64,000 nt of DNA from Pedobacter cryoconitis. GTDB lineage: Bacteria > Bacteroidota > Bacteroidia > Sphingobacteriales > Sphingobacteriaceae. Every line of letters begins with the position of its first letter. Within the stretch, counting starts at the first letter, position 1. The translations under genes and the position numbers were made by a program. This document shows positions 51,682-60,511 of the stretch, piece by piece. Location of the stretch: positions 186,001 through 250,000 of the forward strand of contig NZ_JACHCC010000003.1 in assembly GCF_014207135.1 (NCBI RefSeq), written 5' to 3'. The notes below the pieces were generated by a model. The model did not search any database. It was given only the letters and a program-made list of their open reading frames with translations, and was not told the origin of the DNA.

Positions 51682-53865
51682 TTAGTTGGCAACTTTGCGG
51701 GTATTGTCCGAAAGATTAAGGCTGACAGAATTGTTTGATTTACTGTTGAGCTGAATATAATCAGCAACCACTCTCAGACTTTCCTCTTCCAGGAAGTCGA
51801 ACTCTTCATCTTTTTTAATTTTATCACCTTTTTTAACAGGAGCTAAACCTCTTGAAACTCTGAGTGCATTTGTCTCTTCAAGCGATTTTACTTCAAGACT
51901 ATCTCTTTCTGCTTTCAGTTTGTTTTCATTTAGGGTAACTGATGTTTCCAGATCACGTTTTTTCATATCGGCGATGCCATCAATCAGGAATTTATAGTCC
52001 AGTGACTTTTTCATCCTTTCTTCATGAAGTTTAACCAGTTCAGGTTTAATAGCTGACAGATTGGCTACCGGCGTAAAATCAGATGGTTGAATTTCATCCC
52101 ATGGTAAGGCAGATTGTTTGGTGTCTTCTCCTATTTTATCCAGAGGATAGAAAGAAGGTAAAGAGACATCAGGCATCACACCCCTGTGTTGCGTACTGCT
52201 ACCATTTACGCGGTAGAACTTGGCCATGGTCAGGTTGATCTGGCCTAAGGATGAAGGCTCATTTGCTTCTTTTTTGGCATTACGGACAGTACCTGCAGCA
52301 CTTTTTGAAGCAGCAGCCAGACGTTGTAAGATAACGGGATTAATGAGTTGATCTAAATTATAGGGAGACTGAACAGTACCTTTACCATAAGTTTGCGTAC
52401 CGATAATTATTCCTCTTCCGTAATCCTGTATAGCACCGGCAAAGATTTCAGAAGCTGATGCACTTAAATGGTCGACCATGACACCAAACGGGCCACTCCA
52501 GGCAACACCCGGCTGGTCATCGCTGCTTACCTCTACATTGCCATCAAGATCTTTAACCTGTACAACGGGGCCTTTACCTACAAATAAACCGGTCAGATCA
52601 ATCGCTTCTTTCAGTGAGCCACCACCATTGGCACGCAGGTCCATGACAATTGCATCCACCTTGTCTCTGTTTTTCAGCGTATCAATCAATAATTTTACGT
52701 CACGTGTTGTGCTTTTATAATTGGGATCTCCGGCACTTGCAGCTTTAAAATCTGCATAAAATGCAGGCACATTAATTACACCGATTTTATAAGATTTACC
52801 ATTGGATAGTACTGTTTTTACCTCTTTTTTAGCGGACTGGTCTTCCATGATAATTTTTTCCCTGATCATCTCTACAATGATAGGTTTGGAGGACATCTTG
52901 CGGCCTGCGGGAATAATTTTTAACCTGACTTTAGTCCCTTTGGGGCCTTTGATCTTAGCGATAGAATTATCAGCTCTCCAGCCGGTAATATCTTCAAATT
53001 CACCCATACCCTGGGCTACTGCAACGATTCTGTCACCCGCATTCAGTTGTTTGCTTTTGTACGCAGGGCCGCCGGTAATTACTTCAGCAATTTTTAAAAC
53101 ATCATTTTCCACTTTGAGATAGGCACCTATACCCTCTGTTGAACGGGTGATGTCTTCGTTAAACTGAGCCGCATTGACAGGGTTGAAATAGTCTGTATGC
53201 GGATCAATAGTCTCTGTAAAAGCGTCCATAATAGCCTGGAATACATCCTGGTTGTTTAGTTTAGAAGACTGCAGTTTAAGACTCTGATATCTTTTAGTTA
53301 AAGTTTCCAGATTCTTTGTATCTGCACCGCCTGCCAGTTTTAAATTAATCAGTTCATATTTAACTCTCTTTTTCCAGACATCATTCAGTTCGGTAACCGA
53401 AGTGATCCAGGGCATTTTTGCCCTGTCATAGATATAAGTGTCATTTTTGTTGAAATCATATTTGTCTCTGATATGAGCCATTGCATAATTTAAGGTCTCA
53501 TTATACCTTTTGGAGAATACATTAAAAATATAAAAAGGAGCATCTAAATTACCCGCTCTGAAATCGTCTCCCAGCGTATTTCTGAATTGTTCAAAATCTT
53601 TAATATCAGAGGCCAGAAAGTAGCTCCTTGAAGGGTCAATTTTCTTGATATATTCGTCCAGTACGAGTGAAGAGATCGAATCGTTTACAGTTAACTTTTT
53701 ATAGTTATACTTTTCTATCAGTCCTACAATTACCTTACAGACAAGGCGCTGTTGCTCACTAGGTTTAATATTAGGAATACCTTCAACTAACGGGTGATGT
53801 TTTGGAGCTGCCTGGCAGGAAAATACGACCGCTGTTAGACCTATCAATAATAATCTTTTCAACAT
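51682..53865 (-). CDS. prc: carboxy-terminal processing protease (Prc/Tsp type)
   Basis: A 727-aa exported protein, probably a lipoprotein (VVFSC17). The long N-terminal helical domain, the PDZ domain (about 240-330; VITGGPAYKSKQLNAGDRIVAV) and the S41 core with Ser470 and Lys495 (in SASASEIF and TYGKGTVQ) match the Tsp/Prc family and spacing. The C-terminal DUF3340-like region is present. It degrades or processes C-termini in the periplasm and takes part in murein hydrolase turnover in other bacteria. It stands alone; the neighbouring tricorn-like gene is also S41. Confidence 0.93.
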   Translation of the reverse strand: MLKRLLLIGLTAVVFSCQAAPKHHPLVEGIPNIKPSEQQRLVCKVIVGLIEKYNYKKLTVNDSISSLVLDEYIKKIDPSRSYFLASDIKDFEQFRNTLGDDFRAGNLDAPFYIFNVFSKRYNETLNYAMAHIRDKYDFNKNDTYIYDRAKMPWITSVTELNDVWKKRVKYELINLKLAGGADTKNLETLTKRYQSLKLQSSKLNNQDVFQAIMDAFTETIDPHTDYFNPVNAAQFNEDITRSTEGIGAYLKVENDVLKIAEVITGGPAYKSKQLNAGDRIVAVAQGMGEFEDITGWRADNSIAKIKGPKGTKVRLKIIPAGRKMSSKPIIVEMIREKIIMEDQSAKKEVKTVLSNGKSYKIGVINVPAFYADFKAASAGDPNYKSTTRDVKLLIDTLKNRDKVDAIVMDLRANGGGSLKEAIDLTGLFVGKGPVVQVKDLDGNVEVSSDDQPGVAWSGPFGVMVDHLSASASEIFAGAIQDYGRGIIIGTQTYGKGTVQSPYNLDQLINPVILQRLAAASKSAAGTVRNAKKEANEPSSLGQINLTMAKFYRVNGSSTQHRGVMPDVSLPSFYPLDKIGEDTKQSALPWDEIQPSDFTPVANLSAIKPELVKLHEERMKKSLDYKFLIDGIADMKKRDLETSVTLNENKLKAERDSLEVKSLEETNALRVSRGLAPVKKGDKIKKDEEFDFLEEESLRVVADYIQLNSKSNNSVSLNLSDNTRKVAN

Positions 53866-54005
53866 CTTAATAATAATTTAAATCAATTTAACAATTACTC
53901 CAATATGATACCAAGTTTTCAATGCAACAGAAAAGAGACATAATTATAGCCGGTTGCTGACGAATAAGTTTCAGGCTGTCAGGTGATCTTTTCATGGTAA
54001 TCTGT

Positions 54006-55166
54006 TTATTTTAATCCGATAGTATGATTCGTATAATCAGAGAAAAAAAAATTGTTCTCAAAAAAATTGAGCCCCACTACAGATCTGTCCGTCTTTTTAA
54101 AGGGCACCAAAGTAGTTATATGCTGTTTACTGTCTGCAATATAATCGTAATTAAACCCCGAAACAGTCTCAAATTTTACAGGTTCGGCAGTTGAAATAAC
54201 AGATGATCTGCTGATACTCCTGTCGACAATTTTAACACCACGGGGAGTGCCTGTATCAAAGAGGATCGTTGTCTTAATTTTATTATCTCCCCAAACTACT
54301 TCTCCGCTGATTGTGGCAAAATAATTCCCGTTTCTACGCTGACCTTGTTTAGTCTGATAATAATTTAGTTCCATCTCTTCCGTCAACCCCACTTTTAATA
54401 TGGGGGCAGTATAAACCCCATCTCCAGAATAGATATTGGACTTATCCGATGTGCTCAGGGGATCCAGCTGAAAGCCTGAGTTAATCCCTTGCGAATAGTT
54501 CAGATAAGCAAATGGGCTCTTGATCTGCTTTCTTTTTGAGGCGATATCATCATTGGAGCTATAGGAACTGCTTACGCCAAATATTCCGTCAACTGAAGGA
54601 TCAACAGAGGCTGTCTTGCCAGTGGCTTCATTGATTCCTCTATAGATAAGCAGGAACGGCATTTTTCTTGTCACCAGATTTCCACTTTGATCACCTATGG
54701 TAATTGTACTGTAGGCAATCTGGCCAAAATATTTCCGTCCTTTGCCCGAAGTCATCCCATAGGATGCTGAATCTTTGATGGAAGTAACCGTGATCCCATC
54801 AATGAAGAATGAATTCTGACCATTTAAAAATATACCGTTATCGGTTATCATACGGGATGGTAAAAGGCTATGGGCATCCAGAATAAGACCTTCTGATCCG
54901 GTGTCAAACACCGTTTTAATATTTACCCTTTTTGATCCTATCTTCATAATCGGCATAAATAATCTGTTAATATAACTCTGCTTTCTGCGAAATAATAAAT
55001 TTATCGAAACCGGGCCGGATACTAGCGATGGCTGATCGGCCTGGGTTGTATCATCCTGATAGTAATTAACGGAAATAGTCCTGCCCTGGGATTTGGAATA
55101 GGGAAGAACAGCAGCTGATAGCCATATACAAATGCTTAAAGACCTTCTGATGGAAGTCATAATCAA
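54006..55166 (-). CDS. pepsin-like bilobal aspartic protease (two DTG motifs), exported
   Basis: A 386-aa protein with a signal-type N-terminus (RRSLSICIWLSAAVLPYSKSQ). Two catalytic-type motifs are present: VFDTGSEGLIL with D88, and ILFDTGTPRGVKIV with D304. A pepsin-like DGIFGVSS segment lies between them (193-200). Two DTG sites in one chain fit the pepsin A1 fold rather than the one-DTG retropepsin type, and such proteins are uncommon in bacteria. Whether the enzyme is active is not shown. It stands alone, 140 bp upstream of prc. Substrate unknown. Confidence 0.7.
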   Translation of the reverse strand: MIMTSIRRSLSICIWLSAAVLPYSKSQGRTISVNYYQDDTTQADQPSLVSGPVSINLLFRRKQSYINRLFMPIMKIGSKRVNIKTVFDTGSEGLILDAHSLLPSRMITDNGIFLNGQNSFFIDGITVTSIKDSASYGMTSGKGRKYFGQIAYSTITIGDQSGNLVTRKMPFLLIYRGINEATGKTASVDPSVDGIFGVSSSYSSNDDIASKRKQIKSPFAYLNYSQGINSGFQLDPLSTSDKSNIYSGDGVYTAPILKVGLTEEMELNYYQTKQGQRRNGNYFATISGEVVWGDNKIKTTILFDTGTPRGVKIVDRSISRSSVISTAEPVKFETVSGFNYDYIADSKQHITTLVPFKKTDRSVVGLNFFENNFFFSDYTNHTIGLK

Positions 55167-55337
55167 TGTTTAAAGATTTAATGATACCTGTTTTTACATC
55201 CCTGAAATGGATAGATGATCTATTGACAAGATAAAATTATAATAGTTTAAAGCCTTTACGTCCCGTTTATAGAAATATGTTGAATTTACCTCTGAATCTG
55301 TATTAGTTTCCTGTAACGACAGAGATTGTCTGGCGAT

Positions 55338-55976
55338 TTAGAAACTGTTTAACCTGTTCCGTCTAATCAGGTAATAATGCCATAGAAAATAGGTTGCCAG
55401 GGAACGCAGAGGTTTCCAGTTTTCGGCAAGGGAAATCATTTCTTCTTTTGTTCTGGCATCGGTAAGTTCCTTCATGGTATTGACAATGGCAATATCTCCA
55501 TGCGGAAAAATATCTTTTGCCTGTAAACAGAACATCAGATAAACGTCAACTGTCCAGTTCCCAATTCCTTTGATGCTGGTGAGCTGTCTTCTGATTTCTA
55601 CTTCATCCAGAAGCTGTAATTCTTCCAGATCAATGTTTTTACTGACAATTGCAATGGCTAATTCTCTGAGATATTTTGATTTCTGACGGCTTATCTGGCA
55701 AGTGCGCATTTCCTCGTCGGTCAGTTTCAATATATTGGCCGGGGTAAACTCTTCCAGATAACTGTTGAGTTTTATAAAATGGGCATTGGCAGATGCCAGA
55801 CTAACCTGTTGTTCGAGAATTATTTTGGATAAGGTGACAAAACCTTGTGGTCTGGACCAATCGGGGGGGAACTGATACTGATTAAAGATGTCAGCCATAA
55901 CCTGATTGGTTTTGATCAGGGCTTTGACATCTTTTTCATTGACTATGCTATTCATCAGCTGGTTTAATACCCCCAT
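55338..55976 (-). CDS. DNA-3-methyladenine glycosylase, AlkA/HhH-GPD type
   Basis: A 212-aa protein with the HhH-GPD pattern LTSIKGIGNWTVDVYLMFCL followed by PHGDIAI; D161 is the catalytic aspartate position and the helix-hairpin-helix is residues 132-146. It excises alkylated purines in base-excision repair. It lacks the AlkA N-terminal domain of the E. coli protein. It follows the 88-aa gene by 10 bp, so the two are probably co-transcribed. Confidence 0.9.
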   Translation of the reverse strand: MGVLNQLMNSIVNEKDVKALIKTNQVMADIFNQYQFPPDWSRPQGFVTLSKIILEQQVSLASANAHFIKLNSYLEEFTPANILKLTDEEMRTCQISRQKSKYLRELAIAIVSKNIDLEELQLLDEVEIRRQLTSIKGIGNWTVDVYLMFCLQAKDIFPHGDIAIVNTMKELTDARTKEEMISLAENWKPLRSLATYFLWHYYLIRRNRLNSF

Positions 55977-55986
55977 CGGGGGACCA

Positions 55987-56253
55987 TTAAAAATCTATTT
56001 CGATCAGACTGCTTAAGGGGATATGTATCCCGCTTTTAAGCTGGAGATATTCTTCGGTTACAGACCAAACTGTCGTGAACACAGTTTTTGGACCTTCTTT
56101 CGTGTTGAATGTAATTTCACATTTTGATTTAAACTCGTTTCCGAGGCGCTGAGCAGATAAGAGTTTATCTTGTAATTCTTTGGTGTGATTTTGTTCAGCA
56201 GGTATAATTCCTATATACTTTATTTCTTCTTTCTCGATTAATTCTCCCAACAT
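55987..56253 (-). CDS. small conserved-looking hypothetical protein before the glycosylase gene
   Basis: An 88-aa soluble protein without signal or motif. It has strands reminiscent of a small beta barrel (SKCEITFNTKEGPKTVFTTVWSVTEEYLQLKSG, then IPLSSLIEIDF). It lies 10 bp upstream of the AlkA-type gene, so co-expression is likely. Function unknown; the link to repair is only positional. Confidence 0.7.
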   Translation of the reverse strand: MLGELIEKEEIKYIGIIPAEQNHTKELQDKLLSAQRLGNEFKSKCEITFNTKEGPKTVFTTVWSVTEEYLQLKSGIHIPLSSLIEIDF

Positions 56254-56487
56254 AATATAAATTGTATTTCGTGACTAAGTACTATCCTAATCTATATAAA
56301 TTATTGGTAAAACAGCTAAATAATTGTCAATACGATCTGGTTATTTTTGATAAATGACTTAGAAATTATTTTAGTCTTTCTGATAAAGTGTATTTGATAC
56401 ACAGTAATCTCTTAATAATCAACGTAAAAGGTATTAGCTTTGCCGCTGGGGCTGATGTAAATTAAATTTAATAACGGGATGTTATTT

Positions 56488-57150
56488 TTAGAAGGGTAAT
56501 TCGAAAATGCCGTATTTAATTGCAAAAATCACTAGCCCGGCAGTGTTTTTACAACCGGTTTTAGCCAGCAGATTGGTTCTGTGTCCATCGACGGTGCGGT
56601 TACTGATAAACAATTTTTCGCCTATTTCTGCATTGGTTAATTCATTGCATATCAGATTCAATATCAATAGCTCTCTGTCAGTGAGTGCGATTGGAATATG
56701 ATTCATATTCAGGACTCCTGTTTTACGGTACAGACCTGCACGTCGCATTGCAGTTAAGGCTTCATGATTAAAATAGAACCCCTGTGACTGTGTATTGATA
56801 ATGGTATCAAACAGGTCATTGGTTTCACAGTTTTTTTTGAGATAGGCGCAGGCCCCTGCTTCTATCATTTTGCTGATATATCTCTCTTCCCCGTGTACAG
56901 TAAGCACAATTACCTTAATCAGCGGGTATTCTTTATTTAGAATACTATTTAACTCAACGCCATTCATGACTGGCATGTTCATATCAATCAGTGCGACATC
57001 AGGCAGCACCTCCATGTTTTGAAGTTTCGTCAGTAATGCCTGGCCGTTTTCGGCCTGTGCAACCAGCTCAAATTCCGGATTTGTATTTAAAAGATTGGCA
57101 AGGCCCTCACGGAAAAGGCTCTGGTCATCTGCGATAGCGATTCTTATCAT
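56488..57150 (-). CDS. NarL/LuxR-type response regulator
   Basis: A 220-aa response regulator. The receiver has acidic residues D8 and D9 and phospho-acceptor D56 in DVALIDMNMPVMNG; K105 (in AYLKKNC) is the conserved lysine. The LuxR HTH is LTDRELLILNLICNELTNAEIGEKLFISNRTVDGHRTNLLAKTG. It follows the kinase gene by 11 bp and completes the two-component pair. Its likely operators are the three GGTG-W5-ACC repeats upstream of the cassette (inference). Confidence 0.93.
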   Translation of the reverse strand: MIRIAIADDQSLFREGLANLLNTNPEFELVAQAENGQALLTKLQNMEVLPDVALIDMNMPVMNGVELNSILNKEYPLIKVIVLTVHGEERYISKMIEAGACAYLKKNCETNDLFDTIINTQSQGFYFNHEALTAMRRAGLYRKTGVLNMNHIPIALTDRELLILNLICNELTNAEIGEKLFISNRTVDGHRTNLLAKTGCKNTAGLVIFAIKYGIFELPF

Positions 57151-57161
57151 TTCTTTAATTG

Positions 57162-57974
57162 TTAATCTGACCCGCTGGGTATTTCCTCTTTAAAACAAAT
57201 GAACATGGAAAAACCCTTATCCGGAGCTGTTTTTACAGTATATCTGGCATTGATCATATTAAGTCTGCTCTCAATATTTTGTGTACCCATTCCTTTTTTT
57301 GTTTTCTTGTCACTCAGGGTATAACCGTTGCCATCATCGGTATAATGAATGGCAAGTAAATCGCCTTTCATAAAGAGCGATATGCCTATTTTTTTAGCGT
57401 TAGCATGTTTTAACGTGTTGGTTACCAGTTCCTGGAGTACTCTCAGTAAGGCAAGCGCAATATGATGAGGTAAACTTTCTGTAGCAGCTTCAGCATGATT
57501 GGTAATAGAGATAAAAGATTCATTCCCGGCACCGACTACATCTTTGATTTCTTCGAGTGCTTCAGAGAATCCAAATAAAGTAAGTCCCGGAGGAGAGAGG
57601 CTGTGTGAAATATTCCTGACGTCCTGTATGATTTTATCTATCAGTTGTTTGTAGAGCTGATAGGGCGGGTCTTTGTATTCCTCCGCATCGCTGTTTTCAA
57701 ACCTGTTGATTAGGATGCGCAGGTTGGATAATGAACCACCTACTTCATCATGTAAATCCTGCCCGATACGTTCACGCTCTTTTTCCTGCGATTGGATAAC
57801 AGCATTTAACAGTGCCTTCTGATGATCAAGCGCAGCTTTATGTGCTTTTTCTTTCTGCTGTATTAATCTTTTCTGGTTGCGGGCATAAATAAAGACAAAG
57901 GAAACCACAAGCATAAAGGTCCCCACCATAGCGAGGGTAACCAGAATATAGATGTTATCAGTTAATTTTTGCAT
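57162..57974 (-). CDS. HisKA_3 sensor histidine kinase with one membrane segment
   Basis: A 270-aa kinase. It has one N-terminal membrane helix (YILVTLAMVGTFMLVVSFVFIY), a coiled-coil linker and dimerisation helix with H75 in QDLHDEVGG, then an ATPase domain (ELVTNTLKHANA, KGMGTQNIESRL). There is no periplasmic sensor domain, so input must come from the membrane or a partner. Its start overlaps the stop of the 7-TM gene by 13 bp, suggesting that the 7-TM protein supplies the signal. Confidence 0.93.
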   Translation of the reverse strand: MQKLTDNIYILVTLAMVGTFMLVVSFVFIYARNQKRLIQQKEKAHKAALDHQKALLNAVIQSQEKERERIGQDLHDEVGGSLSNLRILINRFENSDAEEYKDPPYQLYKQLIDKIIQDVRNISHSLSPPGLTLFGFSEALEEIKDVVGAGNESFISITNHAEAATESLPHHIALALLRVLQELVTNTLKHANAKKIGISLFMKGDLLAIHYTDDGNGYTLSDKKTKKGMGTQNIESRLNMINARYTVKTAPDKGFSMFICFKEEIPSGSD

Positions 57975-58600
57975 TTATGAAATCCGATAGCGAATAGCAT
58001 GTACATAATTAAAACGAGTGTCGCATGTATATTCCATATGAGTACTTTAATATCATGTGATACCTCAACACTTACTACGTTTGAGAAAGTAAACTGGAAC
58101 AGTGCTCCTGAAAAATAAAGCAGTATTCCGGTTACCATCCAGTTTACAGGATTGTTAACCCAGCTTAATTCATGGTCAGTACGTGACTCTCTTTCAAAAT
58201 ATGACAAACTATAGGCGATTAAAAATATGGCCTCTATGGGTCTGGTATAGGTGTTAAATTTATCCAGACTCTGGAGGAAAACAAAATTGATAATACACAA
58301 AGCAGTAAAAGCAAAAATGGAACAGGTTATAAACCCGGTGATAAACTTTCCCTTGATGATATCCCTGAAGAACATGGATAAAATCGCAAATTCTATTATC
58401 GTATAAAAATGGAGTAAGAACAGGTTGTGCATGCTTTTTGACGCCAAAATTATAGCCGCAAGATTTATACAGCCGGAAACCAATAAGTAGAAAAGAATTA
58501 TTCTATGTCTTTTTCTTAGATCAGGATATACAGTCCAGGCCATTATTATAGGAACGAGAATAGAAACAGGAACGATTACGAGAGGGTATACATTTTTCAT
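57962..58600 (-). CDS. 7-TM membrane protein coupled to the histidine kinase
   Basis: A 212-aa protein from the ATG at 58598-58600 (MKNVYPLVIV); an upstream ATG at 58654 would place 18 polar residues before the first helix. Seven hydrophobic segments are readable, with short loops and no catalytic motif. It overlaps the kinase start by 13 bp. It may be the sensor part of the two-component system. The family is unassigned. Confidence 0.82.
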   Translation of the reverse strand: MKNVYPLVIVPVSILVPIIMAWTVYPDLRKRHRIILFYLLVSGCINLAAIILASKSMHNLFLLHFYTIIEFAILSMFFRDIIKGKFITGFITCSIFAFTALCIINFVFLQSLDKFNTYTRPIEAIFLIAYSLSYFERESRTDHELSWVNNPVNWMVTGILLYFSGALFQFTFSNVVSVEVSHDIKVLIWNIHATLVLIMYMLFAIGFHKCKN

Positions 58601-58754
58601 AAAACATTTTGAATTTGTTTTATGAAGGTACAGGTATTTCCAAGATTGAAGCAAATATTAATAGTGAAAAGGCCATTTAGGAATCTCCACCATTAATATT
58701 TTGCAGTTTTGCTGTTTTGTTGAGAGTGTTAAATTAAGAGAGCGTTAATTTATT

Positions 58755-59219
58755 TTAAAAAAGTGGACTTGCGGTATCGCACAAATCAGGACACGGAGCG
58801 GTGAAATCATAAATGTCTCCGATGCCATTTTCAGCACCTTCACCAGTTTTTGTAATAATATCCTTTTGATCCATTCCGACTGCAACTATACTTCCTCTCA
58901 TTCTGAAAGTTGGTGGATCTGGATATATAGGTGTAGTATCTTCGGTCAGTCCGAAGTAAACTCTAATGCCGGAAAGGTGTTTGTCGTGTTTTTTATGGTG
59001 TTCAATCAATGCCAGCAGATCTGGTAGCGGAATGAATAATGCTTTTGGTTTATATTGTGCATATCGTCCCGAAAAATATGGGAGTTCACCTAAAAGGTCA
59101 GACCATCTTTTGGCTCTGTCTTTGGCTTCTTCAAGACTAATAGGCGGATCAACTGGTTTAGGGGGATGATGATGGTGGCCTATTGATTCTGGTGTTGCAA
59201 TGTTGTCCATGTTTTCCAT
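58755..59219 (-). CDS. His-rich soluble protein ending in a CPDLC motif
   Basis: A 154-aa protein without signal peptide. It has a natural HHHH run (residues 15-18), a helical segment (LEEAKDRAKRWSDLLGEL) and a C-terminal APCPDLCDTASPLF, whose cysteine pair could bind metal. It lies 154 bp upstream of the 7-TM gene on the same strand and could be part of the signalling cassette. I recall similar CP-xx-C-ended small proteins beside 7-TM/HK/RR genes in Bacteroidetes, but this is not verified. Function unknown. Confidence 0.65.
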   Translation of the reverse strand: MENMDNIATPESIGHHHHPPKPVDPPISLEEAKDRAKRWSDLLGELPYFSGRYAQYKPKALFIPLPDLLALIEHHKKHDKHLSGIRVYFGLTEDTTPIYPDPPTFRMRGSIVAVGMDQKDIITKTGEGAENGIGDIYDFTAPCPDLCDTASPLF

Positions 59220-59263
59220 GTTTTTAAAAAATTAAGTGTGTGTTGTTTTGTTGTATTGCGTTT

Positions 59264-59271
59264 CAAATCTA
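59264..59271 (-). promoter_or_regulatory. -7 element of the CPDLC-protein gene
   Basis: The minus strand reads TAGATTTG, a full match to TAnnTTTG, 44 bp upstream of the start codon at 59219. The -33 region is not at standard distance. Confidence 0.45.
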
Positions 59272-59292
59272 TGTAATTAGCTATTTCAATAT

Positions 59293-59366
59293 AAGGGTGA
59301 AAATACCCTTTTTAAAACCAGGTGTTTTTACCTGGTTTTTTTTCTGTTTCCAGGTGAAAAAACCTG
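59293..59366. repeat. three tandem GGTG-W5-ACC inverted repeats
   Basis: AAGGGT-GAAAAT-ACCCTT (59293-59310), AAAACCAGGT-GTTTTT-ACCTGGTTTT (59314-59339) and CAGGT-GAAAAA-ACCTG (59351-59366). All have a 6-nt AT-rich centre beginning with G and the core GGT-N6-ACC. Their centres are about 25 and 32 bp apart. They lie between the divergent promoters of the CPDLC-protein gene and the gene at 59482. The second repeat is followed by a T-run and could also act as a terminator. Confidence 0.75.
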
Positions 59367-59390
59367 ATTGATATTAGGGTTTTTCTACTC

Positions 59391-59420
59391 TTTTCCAGCA
59401 ACGGCAGGCAACTAACTTTG
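59391..59420 (+). promoter_or_regulatory. candidate promoter of the gene at 59482
   Basis: TTTT (59391-59394), 18 bp, TAACTTTG (59413-59420): a near match to the Bacteroidetes pattern, 61 bp upstream of the start codon. Confidence 0.45.
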
Positions 59421-59481
59421 ACCTGTCGGTCGGAAAGAAACCGGAATATCAAATAGGGTAAGAATAATATTAAAATTTAAG

Positions 59482-60381
59482 ATGGAAACTAATTCTCTGG
59501 ATACTGTTTATTGCTGGGCAAAAAAACAATTTGCCTCGGCGGTTTATGAACAAGATATAGAGCCTGCAAAAATTGCTGCTGTTTTACTGGCGGTCTGTAT
59601 AAATAACGAACCACAAAGAAATGAATCGGCTCATAAAATTAAGGAACTGGATGGGATTTATGGATTAGCCCAAACCCGTTCGGATAGCCTTCACGCAGAT
59701 ATACAATACCTGATGGTGTATCATTTGCTGACCGGGCAATGGCCAAAGGGAATAGAAGAAATCATTGATAGTTATTCATCAGTAATTACCGAAGCATTCA
59801 GAAATTATCCGAGCAATGAGTTGTTAAAAGCTATTTTATTACTTGCTCAGGCAGACAAAGCAGACCTGGCTATCATCCCTGTTTCAAATGCTGTATTGAT
59901 TTTAAAAAGACCGGTGTCAGCCTATTTATTGGCGGATAAGAAGCAGCTTGAAGAATTACTTGCCGCAATTGATGCGTATACCTGTTTTGGACAACGTAAG
60001 CATATGGAGTTACCAGATCTGCTGATTTCCGTTTTGGAGGTAAGGTTACTAGCTACTTTAAGGGACTTTGATCTCCAGTTAACCTGTGGGATTCTGAAAG
60101 CCCTGAATTATCTTGGACATAAAGACTCCAGGGCCATGTCAGCTGCGGTTAAATTCCTGGTCCATAATCAAAATGTCCTGGGGCTTTACGGATACTGTGA
60201 TCAAGAATTCAAAATGATTAATCAGCAGATTGGCGATTGCAAAAGAAGTTATTTATTGGCTTCTGCATTGCAAATGGCTATTACACTAAGAGAACAAACT
60301 AATTATAGATTTTATTCAAAAATGTTACTGGTTCCACCTGTGCAGCAGCTGAATCATGAAATGGTTGTTTTAGTCAACTAG
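59482..60381 (+). CDS. hypothetical helical protein
   Basis: A 299-aa protein made of repeated helices (for example IAAVLLAVCINN, ELLKAILLLAQ, TCGILKALNYLGHK, AVKFLVHNQNVLGLYGY). The phrase FLVHNQNVLGLYGY recalls alpha/alpha-toroid repeats in which a helix ends in an NPDGSFG-like turn, but only loosely. No signal peptide is seen. It diverges from the signalling cassette and shares the triple-repeat region upstream. Function unknown. Confidence 0.7.
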   Translation: METNSLDTVYCWAKKQFASAVYEQDIEPAKIAAVLLAVCINNEPQRNESAHKIKELDGIYGLAQTRSDSLHADIQYLMVYHLLTGQWPKGIEEIIDSYSSVITEAFRNYPSNELLKAILLLAQADKADLAIIPVSNAVLILKRPVSAYLLADKKQLEELLAAIDAYTCFGQRKHMELPDLLISVLEVRLLATLRDFDLQLTCGILKALNYLGHKDSRAMSAAVKFLVHNQNVLGLYGYCDQEFKMINQQIGDCKRSYLLASALQMAITLREQTNYRFYSKMLLVPPVQQLNHEMVVLVN

Positions 60382-60511
60382 TGTTACAATCGCACAATTG
60401 TCGGCTCAGCCTTTAACCGCATACAGATATTTGATACGCTCTCACGTTTCAAACGCTCAGATAAACCCATTGTTGAATAAAATCAGCAGTGGGGAACTCT
60501 GGACTATCTCC

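Noticed and set aside
59314..59339. Second GGTG repeat as an ordinary terminator
   Set aside because: It is between divergent promoters and is one of three similar repeats, so a regulatory array is the better reading, although the T-run is noted.
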